Assembly: GCF_009760925.1 (NCBI RefSeq)
Contig: NZ_VRLV01000013.1
Coordinates: 186,001 to 250,000 of the forward strand
Length of the DNA: 64,000 nucleotides
Source: Nonomuraea typhae
GTDB taxonomy: Bacteria > Actinomycetota > Actinomycetes > Streptosporangiales > Streptosporangiaceae
Direction of reading: 5' to 3'
The position numbers were made by a program, and so were the translations under genes. The notes beneath the pieces were generated by a model. That model did no database searches, had not been told where the DNA came from, and saw nothing but the letters and a program-made list of their open reading frames with translations. The number at the start of each line of letters is the position of its first letter. Position 1 is the first letter of the stretch. Of this stretch, positions 44,138-53,473 are shown one piece after another.

Positions 44138-45619
44138 TTACCTTCTGTGGTAGTTGGGAGCCTCAACGGTCATCTGGATGTCGTGCGGGTGGCTCTCCTT
44201 GAGGCCCGCCGCGGTGATCGGCATGAGCTCGCAGTCGGAGTGCATCTGCCCGATCGTGCGGCAGCCTGAATACCACATACCCTGGCGCAAACCGCCCACG
44301 AGCTGGTGGGCCACCGCGGCGACCGGGCCGCGGTAGGGGACCTGGCCCTCGATGCCCTCGGGGATGTACTTGTCCTCGCCGCCGACGTCCGCCTGCGCGT
44401 AGCGGTCCTTGCTGAAGGACGTGCCGCCGCGCTCGCGGTTGCGGACCGCGCCGAGCGAGCCCATGCCGCGATACGACTTGAACTGCTTGCCGTTGATGAA
44501 GATCAGCTCGCCCGGGGACTCCTCGCACCCGGCCAGCAGCGAGCCCAGCATGACCGTGTCGGCGCCCGCCGCGATGGCCTTGGCGATGTCGCCGGAGTAC
44601 TGCAGGCCGCCGTCGCCGATGACCGGCACGCCCGCCGGGCCGCAGGCCAGCGACGCCTGGTGGATCGCGGTGACCTGGGGCGCGCCCACGCCGGCCACGA
44701 CGCGGGTGGTGCAGATGGAGCCGGGGCCCACGCCCACCTTGACGGCGTCGGCGCCCGCGTCGACCAGCATCTGGGCGCCCGCCCTGGTGGCGATGTTGCC
44801 GCCGATGACATCGACCTTGCTGTTGGCCTTGACCAGGGCGATCATGTCGGCCAGGCCCCTGGAGTGACCGTGGGCCACGTCCACCACGAGCGCGTCCACG
44901 CCCGCCTCGATCAGCGCCTTGGCCCGCACCTCGGCGTCGGGCCCGACGCCCACCGCGGCGCCCACGACCAGCCGGCCGCCGGCGTCCTTGGTGGCCAGGG
45001 GGTACTGCTCGCTCTTGGTGAAGTCCTTGACCGTGATGAGGCCGCGCAGCCGTCCGTCGGCGTCGATGAGCGGCAGCTTCTCGATCTTGTTGCTGCGCAG
45101 GAGGGAGAACGCCTCGTCACGGGAGACGCCCACGGGCGCGGTCACCAGCGGCATCGCGGTCATGACCTCGCGCACCGGCCGGCTGTGGTCGGTCTCGAAG
45201 CGCATGTCGCGGTTGGTGACGATGCCCACGAGGATGCCGTCGCGGTCGGTGACCGGGACGCCCGAGATGCGGTAGGTGGCGCACAGCCGCTCGACGTCGG
45301 CCAGCGTGTCGTCCGGGGTGCACGTGACCGGGTTGGTCACCATGCCCGCCTCGGAGCGCTTGACCAGGTCGACCTGCTGCGCCTGCTCCTCGATCGACAG
45401 GTTGCGGTGCAGGACGCCGATGCCGCCCTGGCGGGCCATGGCCACCGCCATGCGCGCCTCGGTCACGGTGTCCATGGCGGCCGAGACCAGCGGGATGGCC
45501 AGCGTGATGGTGCGCGAGAGGCGGGAGGTCGTGTCGGCGTCGCCCGGCTGGAGATCGGAATACCCGGGCACCAGCAGCACATCATCAAAGGTCAACCCTG
45601 TTTCGGTGAATTTGGACAT
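44138..45619 (-). CDS. guaB: Inosine-5'-monophosphate dehydrogenase
   Basis: A 493-residue enzyme converting IMP to XMP with NAD, the first step committed to guanine nucleotides. The TIM barrel begins LTFDDVLLVPGYSDLQP; residues ~95-205 hold the two CBS domains (VPVTDRDGILVGIVTNRDMR, LPLIDADGRLRGLITVKD). The catalytic Cys303 lies in VGVGPGSICTTRVVAGVG, and the flap and IMP sites are in YRGMGSLGAVRNRE and PEGIEGQVPYRG. Length and domains are normal. The product feeds GuaA (6766-8313). A stem-loop about 175 bp upstream may be part of its leader or an isolated terminator. Confidence 0.98.
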   Translation of the reverse strand: MSKFTETGLTFDDVLLVPGYSDLQPGDADTTSRLSRTITLAIPLVSAAMDTVTEARMAVAMARQGGIGVLHRNLSIEEQAQQVDLVKRSEAGMVTNPVTCTPDDTLADVERLCATYRISGVPVTDRDGILVGIVTNRDMRFETDHSRPVREVMTAMPLVTAPVGVSRDEAFSLLRSNKIEKLPLIDADGRLRGLITVKDFTKSEQYPLATKDAGGRLVVGAAVGVGPDAEVRAKALIEAGVDALVVDVAHGHSRGLADMIALVKANSKVDVIGGNIATRAGAQMLVDAGADAVKVGVGPGSICTTRVVAGVGAPQVTAIHQASLACGPAGVPVIGDGGLQYSGDIAKAIAAGADTVMLGSLLAGCEESPGELIFINGKQFKSYRGMGSLGAVRNRERGGTSFSKDRYAQADVGGEDKYIPEGIEGQVPYRGPVAAVAHQLVGGLRQGMWYSGCRTIGQMHSDCELMPITAAGLKESHPHDIQMTVEAPNYHRR

Positions 45620-45962
45620 GCTGCGGCCCCCTCCTGCCGATGCGCTGATGCGACAAGTTTAGGGCCTGGCTCCAAACGGCACCGCGCGGGTCCGCGAAGA
45701 CCGGGTTGCGGGGAAAAGTTTCAGGCGCCGGAGGGACGATGACCCCCACGGCCCGCCGTCTCCCCGGCGCCCCGGAGTAGCACAAAGTGCCGAAGGAACC
45801 GGGCGGTCGGTGATCCGCCCGGTTCCCCCGGCCACCGGCATCTGGTACGGCGGGCCTTACGCCACCGAACCCCCCTCCGCGTCCTGATGGCCGCCGCCCT
45901 ACCTGTGATGCCGACGCTGGGTTAAGCCTGCGTTACTCATGGGCACATCGCAATGTGAAAAC
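45620..45962. other. Gap between guaB and the LuxR-type regulator, with a strong hairpin
   Basis: No gene is supported in these ~340 bp. GGAACCGGGCGG (45795-45806) pairs perfectly with CCGCCCGGTTCC (45815-45826) around an 8-nt loop. No annotated gene ends there, so it may terminate a small RNA or act in the guaB 5' leader on the minus strand. Confidence 0.6.
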
Positions 45963-45974
45963 GTGCAATTGCAC
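45963..45974. promoter_or_regulatory. Palindrome GTGCAATTGCAC upstream of the TrmB/LuxR regulator
   Basis: A perfect 12-bp palindrome, followed 4 bp later by another TTGCAC half-site (45979-45984). It lies ~100 bp before the start of the regulator and is a candidate autoregulatory operator. Confidence 0.5.
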
Positions 45975-46076
45975 GAAGTTGCACCCCCGCCGAAGTTGTC
46001 ACAGCAACACCCGGACAGAGGTCGGATGCCGGGTTATCCTCACGGCACGCCCGTGTCCCCCTACGGAGCCCCCCAT

Positions 46077-47087
46077 ATGCGCAACGAGCCCGACACCGTT
46101 TCCGACCCACTCGAGACGCTGGGCCTGGACCCGGCACAGACCGCCCTGTACACCGCGGTCCTCCGTCTCCACCGCGCCACCCTGGCCGAGCTGGCCGAGG
46201 CGATGGACGGCCCGATGGACAAGGTCGGCAGGCAGCTCGAGGATCTCGTCAGGCTGGGCGTGGTCGACGAGCGCTCCGGCAAGTACCTCGCCAGGCACCC
46301 GGCCGCCGCCCTCGGCCGGTTGATCGCCGAACGGCTGGACCGGCTGGCCGAGGAGAGCCGCCGCATCGACTCCGCGCTCGGGTCCATCCGCAGCCTCATC
46401 CGTGACTACGACGCCGGCCGCGACTACCAATCCGGCCCCTTCCCGGTCGAGCTGGTCAGCGGCGCAGACGTGCTCTACGAGAGCGTGATCGGCATGGCCC
46501 TGCAGACGCCGCCGCTGAGGCTGCTCACCGCCATCCCCGACGAGCGCACGATGGTCGACTTCGTGCGCAAGTTCGCCGACCCGTGGATCGACGCCCAGCG
46601 CCGCCGGCTGCTCGACATGCGCGCCGTGATCCCGGTCTCCACGCTGACCCTGCCGGGCGTCCGCGACCAGCTGACCCGCCTGCTGGAGTCGGGCGGCCGC
46701 GTCCGCACCCTGGACCGCGTCCCGAGCTGGTTCATGACCGCGGGCCCCGACGCCGCCGGTCTGCCCGCGTCGTGGGGCGGCAACCTGCCCGACCACGCCT
46801 ACAACTTCTACTTGATGCGCGCCCCGATCGTGGTGGGCGTCCTGAGGTCGCTGTTCGAGGAGCTGTGGGGCCGCTCGGTCCCCCTGCCGTGGGGCCGCCG
46901 CGGCGACGGCATGGTCCAGGTCCTGCGCCTGGCTGCCCAGGGCATGTGCGACGACTCGATCGCCCGCCAGCTCGGCGTCTCGGTGCGCACGGTCCGGGCC
47001 AGGTTCGCCGACGCGATGGCCGAGCTGGGCGCCCAGTCGCGCTTCCACGCCGGGGTCGAGGCCGCCCGCCGCGGCTGGCTGGGCTGA
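46077..47087 (+). CDS. TrmB-like / LuxR C-terminal dual-domain regulator
   Basis: A 336-residue regulator from ATG 46077 (ATG 46026 with AGAGG upstream is an alternative). The N-terminus looks like a TrmB-type winged helix (LDPAQTALYTAVLRLHRATL, then KVGRQLEDLVRLGVVDE). A middle PLD-like or sensor region follows (VRKFADPWIDAQRRRLLDMR). The C-terminus is a LuxR/GerE helix-turn-helix: VLRLAAQGMCDDSIARQLGV, VSVRTVRARFADAM-type. Such proteins are abundant in Streptomyces-like actinomycetes and often linked to development or secondary metabolism. It is inserted between guaB and the DUF5319 gene, which are neighbours in mycobacteria. Its target is unknown. Confidence 0.85.
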   Translation: MRNEPDTVSDPLETLGLDPAQTALYTAVLRLHRATLAELAEAMDGPMDKVGRQLEDLVRLGVVDERSGKYLARHPAAALGRLIAERLDRLAEESRRIDSALGSIRSLIRDYDAGRDYQSGPFPVELVSGADVLYESVIGMALQTPPLRLLTAIPDERTMVDFVRKFADPWIDAQRRRLLDMRAVIPVSTLTLPGVRDQLTRLLESGGRVRTLDRVPSWFMTAGPDAAGLPASWGGNLPDHAYNFYLMRAPIVVGVLRSLFEELWGRSVPLPWGRRGDGMVQVLRLAAQGMCDDSIARQLGVSVRTVRARFADAMAELGAQSRFHAGVEAARRGWLG

Positions 47088-47190
47088 TCTTTCCCTTTTG
47101 CCTGGTACGGCGGAGCCGACGAAACAGGCACAAGACGCGGGTGCCGTGCTTATTAGTGCTCAGGAGTCGTTCGGTCACTATGGTGGAAAG

Positions 47191-47568
47191 GTGCTGGAAG
47201 ACGTCCCCCGCGACCCGTTCGCGGACGATCCGAACGATCCTTCCTCGGCGATGGGCGCATTCGACGACCCCGAGCCGCTGACGGCGGCCGAGCGCGACGA
47301 GGCCATCACCGACCTGGCCGACGTGGAGGTCTTTCGCTCCCTGCTGGAGCCCCAGGGCGTCCTGGGACTTGTCCTCGACTGCCCGGAATGCGGTGAACAG
47401 CATTTCTTCGACTGGGCCCTGCTGCGCGGCAACCTGCGCCAGATGATCGACAAGGGCCAGCCGCAGGTCCACGAACCCGCCTTCCACCCCGACCCGGCCG
47501 ACTACGTCAGCTGGGAGTACGCCAGGGGCTACGTGGACGGCGTCATGGACACCGAAGAACGACGCTGA
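47191..47568 (+). CDS. DUF5319 family protein
   Basis: A 125-residue protein from GTG 47191 with GGAAAG upstream. It contains DPFADDPNDPSSAMGAFDD, then LDCPECGEQHFFDWALLRGN with a CxxC pair, and WEYARGYVDGVMD near the end. This is the actinobacterial DUF5319 (Rv3412 type), conserved beside sigD and guaB but without known function; the CPEC could bind metal. A GTG start here avoids a longer upstream extension that lacks family sequence. Its 3' end overlaps the convergent rsdA-like gene by 40 nt. Confidence 0.85.
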   Translation: MLEDVPRDPFADDPNDPSSAMGAFDDPEPLTAAERDEAITDLADVEVFRSLLEPQGVLGLVLDCPECGEQHFFDWALLRGNLRQMIDKGQPQVHEPAFHPDPADYVSWEYARGYVDGVMDTEERR

Positions 47569-47768
47569 TCGTCGGCGTCCCGGACGTCGTGCCGGAGCGC
47601 GGCCAGCAGCCGCAGCGCCGGGTCGTTCGCGTCGGGCAGGTGCCCCAGCGCCAGCGCGTCCACGAACGCGTCCGTCTGCTCCTCGGGCGTGAGCCCCACA
47701 GGGTCGTTCTCAGGCGCCGCGCCGCCCGGGAAGGTGGCCTCGCCCGCGTTGCTTCCCTCCGGCGTCAA
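47529..47768 (-). CDS. Short RsdA-like anti-sigma-D protein (soluble)
   Basis: A 79-residue acidic protein whose ATG overlaps the sigma-factor stop by 4 nt. The stretch DAFVDALALGHLPDANDPAL followed by LLAALRHDVRDAD matches the N-terminal sigma-D-binding domain of RsdA, encoded at this same place in M. tuberculosis. RsdA there is longer and membrane-anchored; this protein ends right after the binding region with no membrane helix. It may be a soluble anti-sigma factor or a reduced remnant. It overlaps the convergent DUF5319 gene by 40 nt. Confidence 0.7.
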   Translation of the reverse strand: MTPEGSNAGEATFPGGAAPENDPVGLTPEEQTDAFVDALALGHLPDANDPALRLLAALRHDVRDADDQRRSSVSMTPST

Positions 47769-48430
47769 GCCGACTCCAGCTCGGCCATCTGCCGCAACCT
47801 CGCCAGCGCCCGATGCTGGGCGACCCGGACCGCACCTGGTGACATGCCCAGTACATTACCGGTCTCCTCGGCGGACAGCCCCGACACCACCCGCAGCAGC
47901 AGCAGCTCGCGCTGGTTGGCCGGCAACCGGGCCAGCAGCCTGCGCGCGTGCTCGACCTCGATGTAACGGACCACGGTCTCCTCCGGCCCCGGACCCTCGT
48001 CGGGCCCGTCGGGGAGATCCTGCGTGGGTACGGCGGAGCGCACGGAACTGCGCAGCGCGTCGGCGACCTTGTGGGAGGCGATCCCGAAGACGAACGAGGC
48101 GAAGGGCCGGCCCATGTCCCGGTACCGCGGCAGCGCGGACAGCACCGCGATGCAGACCTCCTGGGCCACGTCATCGGCGATGTGATATTGCCCGGAAACC
48201 CGGCCCAGCCTGGCACGGCAATAGCGGACCACCATCGGCCGCAACTCGCCGAGCAGGGATTCGATCGCAGATCGATCGCCCGCAACGGCGAGGCTCGTCA
48301 GTTCTCTTAGGTCGGAGTCATCCGTCCGTGCCGGAAGTCTCGACGCGAGCCTTACCCCAATTTTGGCGTCGGCGACGCTTCCCTCGCTCACGATAGGCAT
48401 GATGCCCGCACTGATCCTGCCTGTCGTCAT
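47765..48430 (-). CDS. sigD: Sigma-70 family (ECF-type) factor, SigD-like
   Basis: A 221-residue sigma factor. Region 2 contains VRYCRARLGRVSGQYHIADD, VAQEVCIAVLSALPRYRDMG and FASFVFGIASHKVADALRSS; region 4 contains LLARLPANQRELLLLRVVSG, SAEETGNVLGMSPGAVRVAQ and HRALARLRQM. The position between guaB and groEL and the downstream RsdA-like gene support a SigD ortholog, which in relatives controls genes of stationary phase and the envelope. The first ~14 residues are poorly conserved, so an internal start (near 48400) is possible. No clear promoter is visible upstream. Confidence 0.9.
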   Translation of the reverse strand: MTTGRISAGIMPIVSEGSVADAKIGVRLASRLPARTDDSDLRELTSLAVAGDRSAIESLLGELRPMVVRYCRARLGRVSGQYHIADDVAQEVCIAVLSALPRYRDMGRPFASFVFGIASHKVADALRSSVRSAVPTQDLPDGPDEGPGPEETVVRYIEVEHARRLLARLPANQRELLLLRVVSGLSAEETGNVLGMSPGAVRVAQHRALARLRQMAELESA

Positions 48431-48840
48431 GGCGAACGGCTACGGATTGGTCACATTGAAGAGACGATAACGCCCCGTAATCGACTGATCACACTAAGCC
48501 TTTCTGCGGAGTCGGAATATTTCATCTGATTCCCTGAAATGAGCAGAAATTGTCATGGCTGCTCACGACGCTTTAGCCCTTAGGTCGGTTTACCGCAATA
48601 AGCCAACTTTCCGCATCCGGACATCCTCCGGCCGCCGCCTCCACACTTAAGATCGCCCAACCATCCCCAGTCGCTACATGAACCCCACATGTGACGGATG
48701 GCCAGATACCACCCAGACGGCCGGCCGGGCGCGCGTAACGGCGGCCCGCCCCGCATCACCGGAGGAGCGTCACCCTGGACGGAGCCCGGCCACGTGCGGC
48801 GGGCGGGGTGGGGGCGGCCTGCCGTACCTCCTGAAGCCAC
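48431..48840. other. Gene-free interval where whiB is expected
   Basis: No coding sequence is supported. In M. tuberculosis a whiB gene lies between groEL1 and sigD; here no four-cysteine WhiB-type frame can be found on either strand. The DNA is AT-richer near 48460-48560 and must contain the sigD promoter. Confidence 0.6.
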
Positions 48841-49040
48841 GTACGACGGGCTGGGACGTACGGCGGCCGGCCGGAACAGGGAACGGCGGGCTGGGACGTG
48901 CGGCGGCCCGCCGGAGAAGGGAACGGCGGGCTGGGACGTGCGGCGGCCCGCCGGAGAAGGGAACGGCGGGCTGGGACGTGCGGCGGCCCGCCGGAGAAGG
49001 GAACGGCGGGCTGGGACACGCGGCGGCCCGCTGGAACGCG
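48841..49040. repeat. Tandem array of five 40-bp units, each a potential hairpin
   Basis: Three perfect 40-bp units (48881-48920, 48921-48960, 48961-49000) are flanked by two diverged ones (48841-48880 and 49001-49040). Each unit holds GGCGGGC and GCCCGCC separated by 14 bp, so each can fold into a stem-loop. The period is not a multiple of three and stop/start patterns give no consistent frame, so it is non-coding. It lies between groEL and sigD. Confidence 0.92.
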
Positions 49041-49061
49041 GAACCCCCGCCGGAACGCGGA

Positions 49062-49091
49062 ACGGCCCGCACCCAGATGGGTACGGGCCGT
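49062..49091 (-). terminator. groEL terminator
   Basis: ACGGCCCGCACCC (49062-49074) pairs with GGGTACGGGCCGT (49079-49091) around AGAT, with one mismatched position. It lies 25 bp beyond the groEL stop and is the natural terminator of groES-groEL. Confidence 0.8.
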
Positions 49092-49115
49092 CCGGACTGC
49101 CGGAGAGCGGGCGGG

Positions 49116-50735
<1,620 letters not shown>

Positions 50736-50816
50736 TTGGTTGAAAGTCCTCTCCTAGCGTCGAAAGCCCCGGTCGCCTCTGCTGAGAGCTGCGCCCGGGG
50801 CCCGACACATACCGGC

Positions 50817-51128
50817 TTACTTCTCGATGATCGCGAGAACGTCGCGGGCGGAGAGCACGAGGTACTCCTCGCCGCCGTACTTGACCTCGGTGCCGCCGTA
50901 CTTGCTGTAGAGGACGATGTCGCCCTCGGAGACGTCGAGCGGAATCCGCTTGTCGCCGTCCTCGTCCCAGTTGCCGGGGCCCACCGCGAGGACCTTGCCC
51001 TCTTGCGGCTTCTCCTTGGCGGTGTCCGGGATGACCAGGCCGGAAGCGGTGGTCTGCTCGGCCTCAAGCGGCTGAACCACGATGCGGTCGCCGAGCGGCT
51101 TAACGGGAACCTTAGTGGCGGTCGTCAC
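50817..51128 (-). CDS. groES: Co-chaperonin GroES
   Basis: A 103-residue 10-kDa chaperonin from GTG 51128 with AGGGGAGG upstream. It contains VKPLGDRIVVQPLEAEQTTA, the mobile loop TASGLVIPDTAKEKPQEGKV, and YGGTEVKYGGEEYLVL near the end. It forms the heptameric lid of GroEL. It is the first gene of the groES-groEL unit, with a CIRCE element about 90-110 bp upstream. The length and all conserved features are normal. Confidence 0.98.
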   Translation of the reverse strand: MTTATKVPVKPLGDRIVVQPLEAEQTTASGLVIPDTAKEKPQEGKVLAVGPGNWDEDGDKRIPLDVSEGDIVLYSKYGGTEVKYGGEEYLVLSARDVLAIIEK

Positions 51129-51217
51129 GATCGGACCTCCCCTTCAGATTTGAATGATCTAGAAGAGGCGACCAGCGGGGCCTGCCGTCGCGGGTGGTAG
51201 ACCTGCCTCGTCGCACG

Positions 51218-51244
51218 TTGGCACTCTCAAGGGGAGAGTGCCAA
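51218..51244. promoter_or_regulatory. CIRCE operator (HrcA site) of groES-groEL
   Basis: TTGGCACTC (51218-51226), nine bases, GAGTGCCAA (51236-51244). This fits the CIRCE consensus TTAGCACTC-N9-GAGTGCTAA with a compensated change on each arm. HrcA binding here gives heat-shock control of groES-groEL. Confidence 0.95.
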
Positions 51245-51289
51245 CAGGAAACATATGCAAGAGGGCCTTGACAGTCAACATGAACCGGT

Positions 51290-52144
51290 TCAGCGCGTGT
51301 AAGAGCCTTCCAACAGCTCGGACACGATGCCCGGCCTGCTGGGGGCCCATCCGAGGGCCGCTTTGGTTCGCGCAGAGCTGACACGCTGGCTGAGCGCCAG
51401 CGCTTCGGCGAACGGCAGGCCCACGAGCTGGGCCGCCTCGGCGACCGGCAGCACGCGCACCTCCCCGTCCACCCCCGCCGACCGCGCCGCCGCCGCGGCC
51501 ACCTCCGCCAGCGGCACGTGCTCCTCGCTCACCCCGTGGTAGACGGTACCCGGCCTGCCCTTCTCCACGGCCGTCACGACGAGCTCGGCCAGGTCGTCCA
51601 CGTGCACGAACGCCGACCCCTCCCCGCCCTCGCCCACGTGCACGCCGTTGCCGCGCTCGGCCGCCCAGCCGCGCAGCAGCGCCGGGATCCCGCCGCCGCG
51701 TCCGTGCACGAGCCCCGGCCGCACCACCACCCCGCCCGCGCCGAGCACCAGGTCCTCCACCTTGGGCCGGTACCCCACGATCGCGATCGGCTCGGTCGCG
51801 CTCTCCTCGTGCCCGTCGCCGGTGGCCCCGAGCACCCAGACGCCGCTGACGTACACCACGGGCTTGCCGGCGTCCAGGAGCCGCCCGACGACGGCGAGGT
51901 CGACGGTCTCGTCGCCGGTGAGCAGCGCCGCGTGCACCACGGCGTCGACGTCCGGCGTCACGGCCGCCACGACCGACGCCGCGTCGGCCAGGTCCCCATA
52001 CCGCTCGTCCGGTACGGCGGGCAGCCGCCTGCCCCCGTCTGCGGCCGGCCGTACCAGAACGGCGACCTCGTGCCCGCGCCTGGCGAGCTCCTCCACAACC
52101 GCGCCCCCGATGTACCCCGTCGCACCCAGGACCAGCACCTTCAT
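51290..52144 (-). CDS. NAD-dependent epimerase/reductase (extended SDR)
   Basis: A 284-residue extended or atypical SDR from ATG 52144. The nucleotide motif VLVLGATGYIGGAVVEELAR lies at residues 3-22, HAALLTGDE marks the strand-4 region, and VYVSGVWVLG followed by YRPKVEDLVL stands for the catalytic Ser/Tyr-x3-Lys region. FVHVDDLAELVVTAVE is typical of nucleoside-sugar epimerase relatives. The substrate is unknown. It is divergent from a MarR regulator, with palindromic sites between them, so it is probably MarR-controlled and may reduce a toxic carbonyl compound (inference). Confidence 0.87.
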   Translation of the reverse strand: MKVLVLGATGYIGGAVVEELARRGHEVAVLVRPAADGGRRLPAVPDERYGDLADAASVVAAVTPDVDAVVHAALLTGDETVDLAVVGRLLDAGKPVVYVSGVWVLGATGDGHEESATEPIAIVGYRPKVEDLVLGAGGVVVRPGLVHGRGGGIPALLRGWAAERGNGVHVGEGGEGSAFVHVDDLAELVVTAVEKGRPGTVYHGVSEEHVPLAEVAAAAARSAGVDGEVRVLPVAEAAQLVGLPFAEALALSQRVSSARTKAALGWAPSRPGIVSELLEGSYTR

Positions 52145-52168
52145 GATTTTCCACCCCAAACACTTCAA

Positions 52169-52223
52169 CGTCGAACCTTTCGACGCGGAGGACAGTAACC
52201 GCTCGCGTCGAACATTTCAACCT
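52169..52223. promoter_or_regulatory. MarR-type operators between the epimerase and marR genes
   Basis: CGTCGAA-CCT-TTCGACG (52169-52185) is a perfect 7+3+7 palindrome. CGTCGAA-CAT-TTCAACC (52207-52223) is a second, weaker copy of the same design, 38 bp away. Two related sites in a divergent promoter fit a MarR dimer regulating both genes. Confidence 0.75.
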
Positions 52224-52236
52224 CAAAATTTTTGAT

Positions 52237-52746
52237 ATGCTGCGACCCATGCAGGACGCAGTGGACGCGATCGCGCAGCAGTGGGCCGCCGCCCGCCCCG
52301 ACGTGGACGTGAGCCCGATGGGCGTGGTGGGCCGCCTCTCCCGCGCCTCACGGCTCCTCGAGCGGGGCATCAAGGAGTTCTTCGCCGAGCACGGGCTCGA
52401 ACCGTGGGAGTTCGACATGCTCGCCACACTGCTGCGCGGCAACCCCGAGCACACCATGTGCATGAAGGACCTGGGCACCTCCGCCCTGGTCAGCCCCGGA
52501 GCCCTGACCAACCGCATGGACCGCCTGGTCGAACGCGGCCTGGTGAAACGCTGGCCACTGGAGAGCAACCGCCGCATGGTCATGGTCGCGCTGACCGAGG
52601 ACGGCGAACGCCTGGCCGGCGACCTGCTCGGCGCCCACATGGCCAACGAGGCCCGCCTCCTGTCCGCCCTGTCCCCGGAGGAGCAGGCGGCTTTGACGGG
52701 CACGCTCCGCAAACTCCTGGTCTCCCTGGGCGACACGGACCTGTGA
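52237..52746 (+). CDS. MarR-family transcriptional regulator
   Basis: A 169-residue regulator from ATG 52237 (52249 is possible; neither has a clear ribosome-binding site). The winged helix holds WEFDMLATLLRGNPEHTMCM, KDLGTSALVSPGALTNRMDR and the wing RWPLESNRRMVMVALTEDGE. Helices at both ends form the dimer interface. It is divergent from the epimerase gene with two palindromic sites in the gap. A short hairpin GGGGAA-GAC-TTCCCC (52749-52763) follows its stop and may end the transcript. Ligands of this family are usually phenolic or oxidising compounds. Confidence 0.92.
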   Translation: MLRPMQDAVDAIAQQWAAARPDVDVSPMGVVGRLSRASRLLERGIKEFFAEHGLEPWEFDMLATLLRGNPEHTMCMKDLGTSALVSPGALTNRMDRLVERGLVKRWPLESNRRMVMVALTEDGERLAGDLLGAHMANEARLLSALSPEEQAALTGTLRKLLVSLGDTDL

Positions 52747-52748
52747 AT

Positions 52749-52763
52749 GGGGAAGACTTCCCC
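52749..52763 (+). terminator. Short hairpin after marR
   Basis: GGGGAA and TTCCCC form a perfect 6-bp stem with a 3-nt loop, 3 bp after the marR stop. No T-run follows, so it is a weak terminator candidate. Confidence 0.45.
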
Positions 52764-52825
52764 TAGCGAGACAACCGGCAGAACGTGGTTCGAAGACCAC
52801 GAACGGTGACCATACCTACATTACA

Positions 52826-53449
52826 GTGAGTGATGTGATCGCCACGATGGAGCGCACACGAGACGTACTGGCGAACTGGCCCTTCCCCCCCGACGGCGGC
52901 TGGACAGCCGACGACCTGGACCTGCTTCCCTTGGACGGGCCCAACGGAGAGCTGGACCTCTTCAAGCGCGTCGAACTCATTGACGGAGCCCTCATCCTCA
53001 CGTCCCCCCAGCGCCGCTTCCACGATCGTGTCATACGACGCCTGGCCAATCTCTTGGAGCAGCAAGCGCCCGACTCCGCGGCCGTGGCCACGCAAATGGA
53101 CATCAAGATCGCCGAGCGCCAGCGTCCCTGTCCCGACATCCTTGTCATCGATGCCGCGATCGACGACAACAGCGCCACGTCCTATCCGCCAGAAGCAGTC
53201 CACCTGGCAGTCGAGGTGATCTCCCCCGAGTCCCAGCATCGCGACCGGCGCGTCAAGCCAAGGATCTACGCGGAGGCGGGCATCAAGCACTTCTGGCTCG
53301 TCGAAGAAGAGGCGGGCCAGGCCGTCATCCGCGCATACGTGCTGGACAAGGTGACGAACTTCTACGCCGCCGAGGAAACCCGCCATGGCAAGCTAGTGGC
53401 CCAGTCCCCGTTCCCCATCGAGGTCGACTTCACCGACTTGATGCGCTGA
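52826..53449 (+). CDS. Uma2-family (DUF820) endonuclease-fold protein
   Basis: A 207-residue protein from GTG 52826, probably nearly leaderless. The Uma2/DUF820 family has a PD-(D/E)xK nuclease fold; the motif is visible as CPDILVIDAAI (Asp) and LAVEVISPESQHRDRRVKP (Glu-x-Ile and the distal Lys). RFHDRVIRRLANLLEQQAPD comes before it. The family is very widespread in actinobacteria and cyanobacteria, often in many copies, and its biological role is unknown despite the nuclease fold. It stands alone between the marR hairpin and the THUMP-like methyltransferase gene, 24 bp upstream of the latter. Confidence 0.9.
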   Translation: MSDVIATMERTRDVLANWPFPPDGGWTADDLDLLPLDGPNGELDLFKRVELIDGALILTSPQRRFHDRVIRRLANLLEQQAPDSAAVATQMDIKIAERQRPCPDILVIDAAIDDNSATSYPPEAVHLAVEVISPESQHRDRRVKPRIYAEAGIKHFWLVEEEAGQAVIRAYVLDKVTNFYAAEETRHGKLVAQSPFPIEVDFTDLMR

Positions 53450-53473
53450 CCGGGTGCACTAACGTCAGATGAC

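Noticed and set aside
48431..48840. Hidden whiB gene
   Set aside because: No frame with the four-cysteine and G[VI]WGG pattern was found on either strand.
48841..49040. CRISPR array
   Set aside because: The 40-bp units are contiguous with no unique spacers, and no cas genes are present.
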